A stretch of 64,000 nt of DNA from Phaeosaccion multiseriatum (taxonomy: Eukaryota; Ochrophyta, other classes): the NCBI GenBank assembly GCA_965112735.1, contig OZ218963.1, positions 496,001 through 560,000 on the forward strand. The letters run 5' to 3'. The position numbers and the translations under genes are program-made. The notes under the pieces are model-generated. The model made no database searches and was not told where the DNA came from. It worked only from the letters and a program-made list of their open reading frames with translations. Numbering within the stretch: the first letter of the stretch is position 1; the number at the start of each line of letters is the position of its first letter. Positions 9,601 to 18,905 of the stretch are shown piece after piece.

Positions 9601-11525
9601 CGCTGGTCCGGAGTGCTCCCCTGATGATCGGGCTCCAGCCTGCTCAGCCTCTTCCGCCCCTGCAGGGGCTCCAGCCGCCGCAAGCTGTCCAGCATCTTCC
9701 GCAGCTTCCGCCACTTGCACGCCGCCAATTCCAGCCTGTCCAATGTCAGCCCCTTCAGCCTCTCCAGTCTCTTCAGCCCATGCAAGGGTTTCAAGCGCTT
9801 CCACCTCTTCCGTCTCTCCAGCCCTTCCAGCCCTTCCAGCCTTTCCAACCTCTTCAACAACAACCCCCAGGGCAGAGCCTCCACACGACAGCCCGGCCTA
9901 CGGAGAGGGCTCTTACAGTGGCACAAGGGGGTGCACAGCAGGCACCGGGGGCGTCCGAGCAGGCGGCTGCGGCGGCTCCAGCGGCTGCTGCGAGAGTGTC
10001 TCCTGCGGCGTGGGGGAAGGGTGCGACCTCAGGCAGCGGTGCAGGAGGACCCGCGCAGACCGAGACCATCCGGCCAGTGCCGCCACCGCAAGGCAACGCG
10101 TTGACGCCTCCGTGCGGCGCTCAGGCGTGGCAGCGGCAGCCTGTGGGGACTCCGTCGGAAGCGGGAAGAGCGGGTCAGGTAGTGCAGGGGAAGGCAGGAC
10201 AGGGGCTGGCAGTGCAGGCGCAGGCATCCGTCGCGATGGTCGGACGCGCCGCTCCTCAGCTACGCGCTCCGTCCGCTTCTCCCGCTCCTACGGACACTCT
10301 GTATGGTCACGCCAGCAGCGGCACCATCGCAACGGGAGGCGGTTCCGGGACGCCGCAGCGAGGCCCACTTCTCCCCACCGGAGCGGCTTGGGGGCAGACT
10401 TGCGGCAGAGGGGCGGCGGAGGGGGTGAAGAGGAAGTGGCAGCATGAGGAGCGTGCGGCAGAGGCAAACAAGAGGCCGCGGCTGACTCCCGAGAGGGGGG
10501 CCGCCGCCCTGCCAGCAGCGCCCAGCACCGCCCCTTTGCCCTCTACAGTCAGCAGCAAACCCGCAGGGAGCCCCCCTCCCTCTTTGTCGGTCGTGCACAC
10601 GCCTGAGAAGAGGGGCCCGGCGTCGACTCCGGCGGGTGGCGGAGTCGCTCCCCTCTCGACCTCAGCAGTGGCTTACTCTTCGCATGAGCGAGTGAAGCAG
10701 CTCTCCTCGCTGGCGGCGAAGGTCGATTCGAAGAGCCCTTCGCGCGCGGGAGACAATTCCGCTCAGCGACGCCGCCGCCCGAGCATACGCGCTTGCGAGT
10801 TGGCTCCCTCAATGGCCGGGTATGTGCACGAGAGGGCCAGGGACGCGAGGACGCCGCTTGATCCCTCGAGGTCTGTGTCTGTGTCGCCGCCGCAGCGAGG
10901 AGAAGGAGGAGCAGGAGGAGCAGGAGGAGGAGGAGGAGGAGGAGGAGGGGGAGGAGGAGGAGGAGGAGGAAGAGGTGATGGAGCAAGACCGGCAGGTGAC
11001 GAGCGGAGTGGCAGCGATGAGAAGACTTATAAGAGTGTAGAGCAGCCACAGCAGAGGCCGGCCAAGAGACAGGCGAAGAAGAAGCAAGGGGGCACGACGA
11101 GGACAGGAGGAGGGGCCAAAGGAGGAGACAAGGGAGGGGAGAAAGGAGGAGCAGCGAGAAGGGCAGGAGATGGGAGAGAGCGAGGAGGAGGAGAAGGAGG
11201 AGGAGAAGGAGGAGGAGGGGGGGGGAAACGACGAGGAGAAGAAGCGGGGGGAGGCGACAGAGGTGATACGCTGTCCTCGAGTAGCAGCAGCCGCCACGGC
11301 ACGGCCCCGCTGGCCTCGCTTACTACAGCGGTTGGGGCTCTGGCCCTTCTACAGTTGGCGGCGTCGAGCCCTCGTGGACCGAGTGGGGAAAGCATGGCGC
11401 CGCCCGGGGGGGGAGGGAGCCCTTTTGGCGACGTGGGGGAAGGGAGGGGAGAGACGGCAACATCGCACCATATAACGACGCAGGAAAGAGAGGAAGAAGC
11501 ATCGAATGGAGCCCTGGCTGGCTAG
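6630..11525 (+). CDS. Large intronless disordered protein with four RRxS/AGYV-ERARDAR repeats
   Basis: Open frame of 1631 codons; an internal ATG at 6825 would give 1566 residues and is a plausible alternative start. No known family is recognised. The N-terminus has a few ordered-looking pieces (YPDLHWYLVKGSWL; VVDLQDLHQRWGCSWADM). The rest is rich in Pro, Ala, Gln, Ser and Gly. One motif occurs four times, at about 7941-8077, 8502-8640, 9037-9150 and 10761-10900: an Arg-Arg-x-Ser/Thr element followed by S-x-AGYVxERARDARTP and a Ser-Pro tail. Copies 2 and 4 are nearly identical at the DNA level. A (GGN)n run encodes poly-Gly after copy 4, then Lys/Gly-rich sequence. Long frames also exist on the other strand, so the assignment rests on length and the conserved protein repeats. 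The basic kinase-like sites suggest a phosphorylated scaffold, which is inference. Confidence 0.65.
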   Translation: MERSATVEGARLWQAERRSGGREKQYCFVAKVFWITLINQAAAVAQQRWRVGRSRRRKRSDAPEGMNPGAEAPPPSLSPFNGGAGGEPPAHGRGELRRQQSAGETTYPDLHWYLVKGSWLTERREHEGGFGRRERGAKGPDGEGGAEAGTWYPVYIQPVRSRPASQQEQPQQQRDGGEQQRVHSLDVVDLQDLHQRWGCSWADMTQRLEAWSAETRNEPADEGQHRQQVTAPPPSCMSQVQTYTMQQSSLFRVSSSRECEQATVAARSHGHEEENTALGSKSSIATGLQVQLYDRKHSPKAAGRTPGLLGQARQGVEKRSRDGILKEAGHAAEDPDLRKDVVVRRAASTTVGGSEVGAQEGGSRAVPPPTPPPQARPSPPPAPARDPPGLSVLSSAPARDADRKRKGLLTTATPSSSSSSPTSSPVSNAAEHEDGRRSQRRRRPSIRACDSAPSMAGYVHERARDATTLLAPSRSTSMSPPPQLGGWAGGGGERERREGRPTNEWSSSTVRKTTITHGAAAPAPAPAPPAPAGTTGQAATGVLRAENGTHEGARAPTPPPPPTPTRDPPGRSVLSGTSNDGKKWQEIATTAPATASPPLASGSGTVGARLNNIQTEPSADGSRRSQRSRRPSIRACDSAPSMAGYVHERARDARTPLDPSRSVSVSPPQRGGRRRGGAHGVGARPADDESPIPPSPRPPSLPQGETVPPSIAPSTAPAVSAGAAVAPAAAAPVAAAPVRAVAPPALLTPAQGSTDASSSAALPAARAPVAASAVARQSPSPKRGTTGRSSATLTATPSAAEGQRPRRQTRVSTLHGEYEGRSLAGYVKERARDARTPAPPWQAPRGPKQPPEVMVGPLLPPSATSIATTTPTAAATSTARGAATATTFGRPSESAGTPVSVAYGGAVPPVATQPGRRTKPPEAQQQHTPTGGKRATTKSTDVAPAPPPPLPTPTPVAAVPAQRPLEIQGAGAQQRLGGTGPVALPPAAATTLVRSAPLMIGLQPAQPLPPLQGLQPPQAVQHLPQLPPLARRQFQPVQCQPLQPLQSLQPMQGFQALPPLPSLQPFQPFQPFQPLQQQPPGQSLHTTARPTERALTVAQGGAQQAPGASEQAAAAAPAAAARVSPAAWGKGATSGSGAGGPAQTETIRPVPPPQGNALTPPCGAQAWQRQPVGTPSEAGRAGQVVQGKAGQGLAVQAQASVAMVGRAAPQLRAPSASPAPTDTLYGHASSGTIATGGGSGTPQRGPLLPTGAAWGQTCGRGAAEGVKRKWQHEERAAEANKRPRLTPERGAAALPAAPSTAPLPSTVSSKPAGSPPPSLSVVHTPEKRGPASTPAGGGVAPLSTSAVAYSSHERVKQLSSLAAKVDSKSPSRAGDNSAQRRRRPSIRACELAPSMAGYVHERARDARTPLDPSRSVSVSPPQRGEGGAGGAGGGGGGGGGGGGGGGGRGDGARPAGDERSGSDEKTYKSVEQPQQRPAKRQAKKKQGGTTRTGGGAKGGDKGGEKGGAARRAGDGRERGGGEGGGEGGGGGGKRRGEEAGGGDRGDTLSSSSSSRHGTAPLASLTTAVGALALLQLAASSPRGPSGESMAPPGGGGSPFGDVGEGRGETATSHHITTQEREEEASNGALAG
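8502..8640 (+). repeat. Motif repeat copy 2, near-identical to copy 4
   Basis: About 139 bases almost identical to 10761-10900, including the synonymous positions of the segment that encodes MAGYVHERARDARTPLDPS. This implies recent duplication or gene conversion within the 1631-codon frame. Copies 1 (7941-8077) and 3 (9037-9150) are more diverged. Confidence 0.85.
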
Positions 11526-12189
11526 CTTGCGTGCTGGCTGGCTGGCTGGCTGGCTGGTGCGGTGCGGTGCGGGCGCCGTTCATCTGCATATCAGAAGGCG
11601 CGGGCATCATACACACACTGTCGGACGAGGGCGATGTATAACAGAGACACCCCTCGGGACAGACAGGCATACACTGCCGTCTCTGGAAGAGCTCCAGTGG
11701 GAGGGGAGGAGGAAGCGAGCAGTACGCACGCACTCACACGCCAATACACACACGGAAGGTCGAGGCAATTTCACAAGACACGCGCGGCCGTATAACACAC
11801 ACTCACACCCCTGCTTGCTTCCAACCAATTGAGAGGGGGGTAGTTGTGAGTCTAATCATAAATTAAGAGAGTAGGAGAAATGAGGGAGACGGCCGGGGAC
11901 GGAGCGAGAGAGCGAGGTACCTCCCATTTGCCCAGAGCCAAGAAGATTACCAACATGAGCACTGATCTCTCCTCATCCATCACACAAAGCGTGACTTACG
12001 ATGCCTCCCGCCTCCCTCCGACCTCTTGCGCCGATCCTCTCCGCGCCCTCATGTCGCTTCATCCTCCCCGCAGCCCCTCACTTTCCACTCGCCTGCCGCA
12101 CACCGTTCACGTGCGAATCTGCCCGGCCTTGCCCCGGCCTCCTCCACGTGAGTGCCGGCTCCTCATCAAAATGTCCGGCTCCTTCTCTT
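11526..12189. other. Intergenic, no supported gene
   Basis: Presumed 3' flank of the large plus-strand gene. It contains a (GGCT)n run near 11528-11562 and CA-rich stretches. A 126-codon frame at 11880-12260 has no recognisable features and is not called. Confidence 0.5.
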
Positions 12190-13900
12190 CCATCATGCTT
12201 CATGCGCCTCCTCTTCCAGCTCGTACAACTGTAGCCGATTATTCTTACTACATGCCGTGACCTCCCTCGCCATGCAGGGCCCCTGCCGTCCTCTCCGCGT
12301 CAAACAGCAGCCTATTGCTGCCCTCCCCTGCTTTTTCTCTGTCGCGGCTACGGTCACAGTCACATGCTGCCATCTGCCCACCTTTCATCCTCCGTCCCGT
12401 CAGCAGCTGCTCCACGCTGCCCGTGGCCTTGTGACGAACCTGACCACTGCCTCGAAGCCCTGCTCCGTGTAGTCATCGCCGTCGCACTCCAGCTCCACCT
12501 CCCGTTGCCCGAGCCTCTCGCGTCCTCCGGGGGAGCTCCTCATCCCCCTTGAAGCCGCAACGAGGCAGGGTCAAGCAAGTTGGTGAGAATGCCGACCGAT
12601 GCGGCTCTGGCCGCAGCTGCTGCTGATGGTGCTGCTGATGGTGCTACTGATGGTGCTGAAGGACGAGAACCATTGACGGCCATTCCCGTGCGTCTCTCTG
12701 CGACCTTCTTTAGGAGCTGCTCGACCAAAGGAGGGCTGAGCGAGTACTGCCTCTGTCCCCTCTTCGCCTCTACTCCCGGGCCGCGCTTGTTTACCAGCCG
12801 CACTCGCACAGTGACGGACGGGCTCCCCTCCTCGCCTGCTTCCAGCATGGAGTAGTGATCCGCTGCAGCACAGAACCTTTCGGAGACGGCGTGAAGCTCC
12901 TCCCTGCCCTTGTTGAAGAAGATGATGATCACGTGCCCCATTCCGCTCTTCATGGCAGAATGAATCACTTCTTCGCTCTCAGAGGTACCCCCTGAGCAGA
13001 AGCGTGGCCGCCGTTGTCTTTCGGGCGCACAGCCACACACCTCCAGAGGAGGCTTTCCCGCCTTGCTTCGACATAGCGTCCATCTGCGCCCCAGCCTCCA
13101 CGAGCAGGTAGACCATCTTGATGTCTCCCAAAGCCGCGGCCAAGGGCAGTGCCGTAGACGAGATACGATCAAATTGGATCAGCTCGCCAGGGTGCTCTAG
13201 GCCCCAACCCACAGCGACGAAAAGGGGGGTGCGATCCCTCTTATCCGCTGCGGCGAGGCGGCGGGCATTCGGGGCAACGAGCTCACTCACGGAGCCCACG
13301 CAAGAGCTTTGCGCCCCAGTGAAGGGGGTCGAGCCGTCCCTCATCACCTTACTTTTGACGTCGACCTCCAGTCCCGCCTCGACAGCGCGGGATGCAGGCA
13401 TGGTGGGCTCAAAGTCGTCGCCAAGTGCAGAAGGCCAAAGGCATGTATCTGCACAGAGCCTTCGCCCTCTCCAGCCGTCGCCCCTCCTCCTCTTGCTCCC
13501 TCCCCTGGGGAAAGCACCGCTGGGCCGGTGTCCGTGACCGTCCTTGGCCTTCTCATTCGGGTCGGCCCCATCCTCGACGAGCAGCTCTACACAATTTCCC
13601 GCGTGCAGCAAGGCTTCCCTGCCCTCCCAACTAGCGTTATGCCTCAGCATGCACCTCACCATGTCGGCGCCACCCGCACGGGCCGCACGCGCGAGAGACG
13701 TCAAGACCGTATCGGGTCTAGGTCTCCGAGCGGGCATCCGCATTCGCCTCAACGCGGCCCTCAATGAACTCGCGACGCGCCTTGCAGCTCGTCAAGCAAG
13801 CAGAGCTTCTTCGCTTTTCGGTTGTCGTCGCTCTTGCGAGCTGTGTTGGTGTCCTGGCTCTGTGAGTCAAGCTCTCGACCAAGCCTTGGCCAAGACGTGG
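12190..13900 (-). pseudogene. Second ankyrin-repeat locus, probably decaying
   Basis: A 261-codon minus-strand frame (13764-12979) holds ankyrin-like segments: MVRCMLRHNASWEG, CVELLVEDGADPNEKAKDG, ADKRDRTPLFVAV and MVYLLVEAGAQMDAMSKQGG. It stops just after ATLLLRGYL. Coding-like sequence then continues in another frame (SESEEVIHSAMKSGMGH, then a hydrophobic IIIFF segment, then VEQLLKKVAERRTG) to a stop at 12540. Further minus-strand coding-like pieces appear at 12400-12540 and end at 12193 with NNRLQLYELEEEAHEA. Upstream of 13764, homology to the other ankyrin locus (LLDELQGAS, EANADARSE) is also broken by frame changes. Either unrecognised introns or frameshifts explain this; a G5 run at the first break favours a frameshift or a sequencing error. 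It is partner to the locus at 5640-6561. Confidence 0.5.
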
Positions 13901-14111
13901 AGGAGAAAGGCGCCTTAGAGGGCCCTTTAGGACTCGAGCGGACGAGACGCGGTAAAATCTTACATAATCACTTTATTGTTCTCCTCCCTTTTTCTCTATC
14001 TCTATCAATCTATTCACATGCGCCCTCTGACTTCCTTCCCTCTTAGCTAAGTCTACTGGCGCGTTGCATGTAAAGAAGGAGCTCAACACCCCCCCCGGTC
14101 CTCCTTGCTGT

Positions 14112-17100
14112 TTATCCCTCGTGGTGCACGCGCCAGGCCTCAAAGTCGGTGCCCCATGGGCCCTCTACCTCGTAATCACCGTCGTCTGAGCGGCTCAGCA
14201 CCTGCTCACGGCCCCGCAGGATGGCCTCTCCGGTGACAGGGTCGTGCCGGAGCTGCTTGGTCTCGCCCAACACGCCCTGCCATTCGGTCGGGTCCGTGGC
14301 GGCGCCGGAGGGGGAGCCCACGATGAAGGTGTCCAGGGAGTGCGAGTGGCACCGCTCCACCTCCTGGCGGTCTGTACGGGGCGGAGTGCGTGTGCGTGTG
14401 CGTGTGCGTGTGCGTGTGCGTGTGCGTGTGCGTGTGCGTGTATGTATGTGCGTGAGTATCTTAGTGCGAGTGAGGGCACTGGGGGAAGCCCTGTGGAGGT
14501 CCTTGCTTCCTGCCCCTCCTGGCCGCCGATGTTTCGGTTACAAGGGGCCTTTCGCTCAACAAGCGCCACTGCACCACACCAGTCCTCGCTCACACCACCA
14601 GGGAGTACGGGGCAGTCGCGAACATGCAACACTCACATTCAATGTGGAAGTCGAACGAGTCCGCTGTCTGAATATACACGGACGCCCACCCTCCGTTGGA
14701 TCGATAGAGATCACCCCCCTCCCGCTTGGCCAGGAGCCAGGGTAGGCACGCCTCTCCGTCCTCGAGCTTGGACAGGCGGGAGCCAAGGAGGGACAAGGCC
14801 TGCCGGCCATTGGGGTCCAGATCTCTATCCTCCTTTCTCAAGGACTGTGCGTGTGCGTGTGTGTGAGGGGCGGAGGGTGTCACAGCCGGGGGGGGGGGGG
14901 CAGCCCAGGGTATCATGCACAGGGATCGACATTAGAGGCAGCGCAGAGGAGCAGCAGGAGCAGGGAGAGCTGAGAAGTCCGACTGAGACGGGTTAGTGTA
15001 GTGCTTGTGCGTCGACGACACTTCGCCGTTCGCTGCCACCAGACCGAATGATGCCAATGCTGTGTCTGTCTGCCCCGCCTTGGCTTCCCTCGGGAATCCT
15101 CGGGAATCGCCCCTCAAAGAAGAATCACTTGGGACATGCATGTCACGCAGGTCGAGCAAAGCTCCACGTCCGCAGCCCCCTCTGCAGCACCCTTTGATTA
15201 AAAAGCAAACAAGGATGCTTACTTACCAGCCTACGGCGCACGCGCTCCTCAGCCGTGAGGTCTTTCTTGGCCTTCTCTGCAAGGAGGAAGTCTTGCATAT
15301 GCACGTCTCGCTTGTAGGTGCAGGGTCCGAAGGCGTTGAAGGCGTACACCACTCCGTCATCGCTGAGCGGGTAGGCACCGGGTGTGGTGATGACGTGGTC
15401 GTTGATGGTTAGGCGCAAGTTGCCCTCTCCAAGGCAGGTTTCCACCGGCTCGTCGTCCGGGCAGCCGGGGAAGAAATCGGACGTGTCCAACACCTGAGGC
15501 GGGCGGTTGGGGAGAGGGCGGAAGGCAGTAAATGTCAGGGAATGAATGGCGCAGACGGCCGGGGGGCACTTATTGCGCGGTTGATTGGCAGCATATGGGC
15601 AGGGCACAATCGGTCTACTCGAGCTTAAGAGGCGCGGATGAAGGCAGCATATGGGCAGACACACTCGACTTCGGGGCCGCTCTTCCGCAAGTGGTACACC
15701 AAGCAAACGGGTATTCCCTTACGGCGCCGTCGCAGCCATGGGACTGGGCCAGAACGTACCCATACACCTCACCTCTACCAGCACCCGGTCCGCCACCGAC
15801 CCGTCCGAGTGCTTGAGGGCCATGGCGGTGGCCGTGAAGTAGGTCTGGGGCGAGGCAGGCAGTCACACAATAGGGGAAGGGGGGGGGGCAGCAGGAGGGA
15901 AGAGGGGGAGCGAGACGAAGGAAAGCCCTGAGTTAAAGGTTAGCTTACGTTACGGTATTCCCACCGAGATGAAGCACGTACGTCTCCACCACTCTTCCCT
16001 CTATCTGCTCGGTCTCCTGCCTGGGCAATCACTCACAGGCTCGAGACCGTTCTCACACTCCTCGAAGACCTCCAGTTTCCAGTTCCAGTCCACTCTCGGG
16101 CTGCGAATGGCATTGTACCAGCGCGAGTGCTGCCCCTCGAACAGAAACACCTGCTGCTGAAGGCCGTAGATGATGGGGTCGTTTCCTCCTCCGCCATCCT
16201 GCTGGTCCTGCTCAATGATGATGAGGGGGTGGGCGCCGAGGCAGGAAGACGCACAGTCCACGTAAGGAGGGGCGGAGGGAGGGAGGGAGGGAGGGAGGAA
16301 GGGAGAGGGAACGGGTTTTTTCGGCCTCTTCCCAGGGAGTCTGCATGGCTGGTATCCATCACAGACTGACGACGGCAATGATGGTGCGTAACTTGCGTGT
16401 ACCCTGGCTGCAAGCCGCAGCAAAGCAGCCAACCAGCAAATGCTTCATTCCTCCTGCCTGACCAGCCAGCCAAGGCCAACTCCAATCTGCAGTGCAGTAC
16501 TCACTCACCTTTGGTTCGCATGTGACGCGAGTAGTACGTGCCCCGCCGACACAGATCGCACCTCCACCCGCCGAGGCAGCAGCCTCTACATCTATCACAA
16601 GCTCCATGTCCGAGCTCATGACCACTTGCGTCGCTTCAGTCGTAACACCACCAAACCCACCCCCCACGCTTGCTGCTGCCTGCACTTGGACATGAAAGGT
16701 GATGATCTCGTCTTCAAGGCCAGAGGGATAGGAACAGGAGCCAGGACACGTCAAGGGAGAAAGGTGAGGTGCACGGCACGGGAAAGGCCTTAGCTAACTG
16801 ATGGGAAGAGTTGCTGAAGGAGGGAGGGAGTGAGAGAGAGAGAGCAGTGCAACGTACCTTCACCGCATGTGTTACTCGGCGCAGGGACAAAGGAAAAGGG
16901 AGCCTCTGCCTCAATGGTGAAGGGGCCAGTCCCCAGCAGGGTGCAGCTTGAGTCATAGGAGGTGGTGACCTTCACCGCGAGGGCTTCGTTGAAGGGCACA
17001 GCACCTACCAGCCCTGTGGTCGCTGGGGGAAGGGTGGTCAAGGAACAACTACATCCGCCCACGGGGAGGAATACACTGCTTGCCACCGCTGTTAGGCAGA

Positions 17101-17146
17101 GGAGCAGCGCCCGCGCCCTCTTGGCCAAGGCACAGCAGGCCTTCAT
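14112..17146 (-). CDS. Secreted multi-exon protein, possible root-cap/von Willebrand D-like fold
   Basis: Exons with consistent phase: 17146-16858, 16711-16509, one ending at 16037, 15844-15773, 15493-15227, 14844-14637 and 14371-14112 (stop). An exon near 15000-15150 is likely but its borders are unclear. The start of the third exon is also unresolved: the tract before VDCASSCLGAHP is pyrimidine-rich but ends TTACG rather than AG. The N-terminus has a basic head, then a hydrophobic stretch (ALLLCLTAVASSVFL) typical of a signal peptide. Later exons carry GLQQQVFLFEGQHSRWYN, a Cys-containing GPCTYKRDVHMQ segment and a C-terminal WQGVLGETKQ and YEVEGPWGTDF. This order resembles proteins of the plant root-cap / vWD-like type, a resemblance I judge weak. 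It is divergent from the collar gene, 307 bases away. Confidence 0.7.
14386..14445. repeat. (GTGTGC)n microsatellite
   Basis: Ten or so hexamer units lie in the last intron of the secreted-protein gene. They read as CA/GCAC on the sense strand just before the acceptor. Confidence 0.9.
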
Positions 17147-17453
17147 TCCCCACCTTGCTTGCTTTCTCTCTCTTTGTGAAACAAAATATAAATCGGCGAG
17201 GGATAGTAGCTAAGGCTAGACTTTAAGAGCGGTATCGATCTGCGCCCTTACTGAACCAGTGTGTATCAGTGCGTCAGCTAAGGAGCTACACGCCTCACCT
17301 GTGTGTGTGTTGTATGTGTGGGTGCAAGCCCGGCGAAATTTTCGGAGAAATTGTTTCTCCTTCCCACAGTGCACTTCCCCCCCCCTCCCCCCCCCCTCTT
17401 TTTCTTCAACAAACACACTCACTGAGTAGCTCATACAATAAGAGGAAGCAAGG
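17147..17453. promoter_or_regulatory. Divergent intergenic region
   Basis: 307 bases between the start of the secreted-protein gene (-) and the ATG of the collar gene (+). It must hold both promoters. It includes a C-rich run at about 17379-17397; no defined element is recognised. Confidence 0.4.
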
Positions 17454-18503
17454 ATGTCCGAGCCCTTCATAGGCCAGATCGCGCAGTTCGCTGGAAACTT
17501 CGCCCCACGTGGATGGGCGCTCTGTGATGGGCAGATACTTGCCATCTCCGATAACCAGGCACTCTTCTCCCTTCTGGGTACTCAGTACGGCGGGGATGGG
17601 TGAGTGTGTGCTTCCTGCCTGCTGTGCTCTTGCGCAGCCCATCTCCTGCTCTTGAATCTGGGGCGCGAGGACACCCCCTTCCCGTGGCTGCTCGCTTTCT
17701 GATACTTGTTCGTCACATCTCGACTCCCTCCGCCCCTAGTACCTCCTAACTCCCCGCTCCTCGCTCCTCATCTATCCCCCGCCCCTCCCGCCCCTGCCTT
17801 TGCATCACGATGCCGTCTGTCCATCTTGACCCACTCGTTTTTGCTCGCTCGCCACAGACGAGTCACCTTTGGCCTTCCCGACTTGAGAGGCCGCGTCCCT
17901 ATTCACGCTGGTTCCGGCCCTGGTCTCTCCTCGTACCGGCTGGGAGAAAAAGATGGCGATGAGACGATCAACCTTACCGTACGCAATCTCCCCGAGCAGG
18001 GGTTTAACTTCCTCACGACGGACGCCGATCCGATAGTTGAAGCCCTCGAGGCTCTAGAAGCGTTCCCCAACAACGCAGTCTTGTCTGAGGACGCCGACGC
18101 TGGTCCATATCCAGTGCCACCGGCAAGGAGGGGACTGCACAGCAGCGGTGATGGGGCGGATGATACCCTCGCTGCCGCCGCGGCCGCAGCCGGTATGACC
18201 GTGGAGGAGGCCAGCGAGCTTTTGAATGAAGCCAGCAGGGGGAGAAGAAGGACCCAAGGCTCGACGGTCCTCTGCGAATGTCCCGCCGACGAGTCGAACC
18301 CCCTCGAGGCCTTCGCGCATCCCCTTCGAGGAGAGACGCTGCTCTCTGTCAAGAACGTCCCCGCCGCCGACGCCAAGTTCGACATCAAGGCTGTGCCCCC
18401 ACGCGACAGCACGGGCGGCGGACAGGCAGTTCCAAATCGCCAGCCGTACGGGGTCATCAACTATATCATCGCTCTTCAAGGCATTTTCCCATCCCGCAGT
18501 TAG
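17454..18503 (+). CDS. Phage tail collar (MdpB-like) domain protein with an intron
   Basis: Two exons, 17454-17599 and 17858-18503, join in phase to give 263 residues. The N-terminal ~95 residues match the bacterial phage-tail-collar family (microcystin-dependent protein type): GQIAQFAGNFAPRGWALCDG, LFSLLGTQYGGDG, then VTFGLPDLRGRVPIHAGSG. The C-terminus NRQPYGVINYIIALQGIFPS matches the end of the same family. The middle (about 100-240) is an Ala/Glu-rich insert not seen in the bacterial proteins I know, and the usual PxHxH segment is missing. The GT-AG intron lies directly after the GGDG turn. The family is bacterial and phage, so a spliceosomal intron and the isolated eukaryotic neighbourhood point to ancient transfer and domestication. 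Its function is unknown. A decayed inverted copy lies at 4627-5599. Confidence 0.9.
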
Positions 18504-18580
18504 AGCGACGCCCAGAGCGGGCAAGAGAGAGGGGAGAAGCAAGCAACAAGTAGGCGAGAAGAGCGAGCAGCAAAAGCAAC

Positions 18581-18686
18581 TCAATTATGTTGATAGTAGT
18601 AATGGGGGGAAGGAAAAAGAAGAGATAAAAACCTCAATTATGTTTATAGTAGTAATGGGGGGAAGGAAAAAGAAGAGATAAAAACC
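18581..18686. repeat. 53-bp tandem duplication
   Basis: Two copies (18581-18633 and 18634-18686) differ at one base. They lie in the 3' flank between the collar gene and the SLC13 gene. Confidence 0.95.
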
Positions 18687-18905
18687 CAATGTCCTCCCCC
18701 CTTCCCCCTCTTTTCAACGGCAAAGCCGCTACGAGCGCAGTCGGTGCCCCGCTGCTGTCTCGGTATACAATCTCTTCCTCTCCCTCTCTCTCCCTTCATC
18801 TCTTCTCTTCCTCTGTCCTCTGTTCCTCTGTCTCTCTCTCCCTCTCCGTTTCTCTCTCTCGTTTCTCTCTCTCGTCCCTTCCTCCCTCATACGATACCAA
18901 GGGCC
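18687..18905. other. Convergent intergenic, CT-rich
   Basis: Short region between the collar gene and the 3' end of the SLC13 gene. It is CT-rich at 18770-18890. Nothing else is recognised. Confidence 0.5.

Noticed and set aside
17454-18503. Integrated prophage or virus segment
   Set aside because: Only a single collar-domain gene is present, with a spliceosomal intron and ordinary eukaryotic neighbours; no other phage genes were found.
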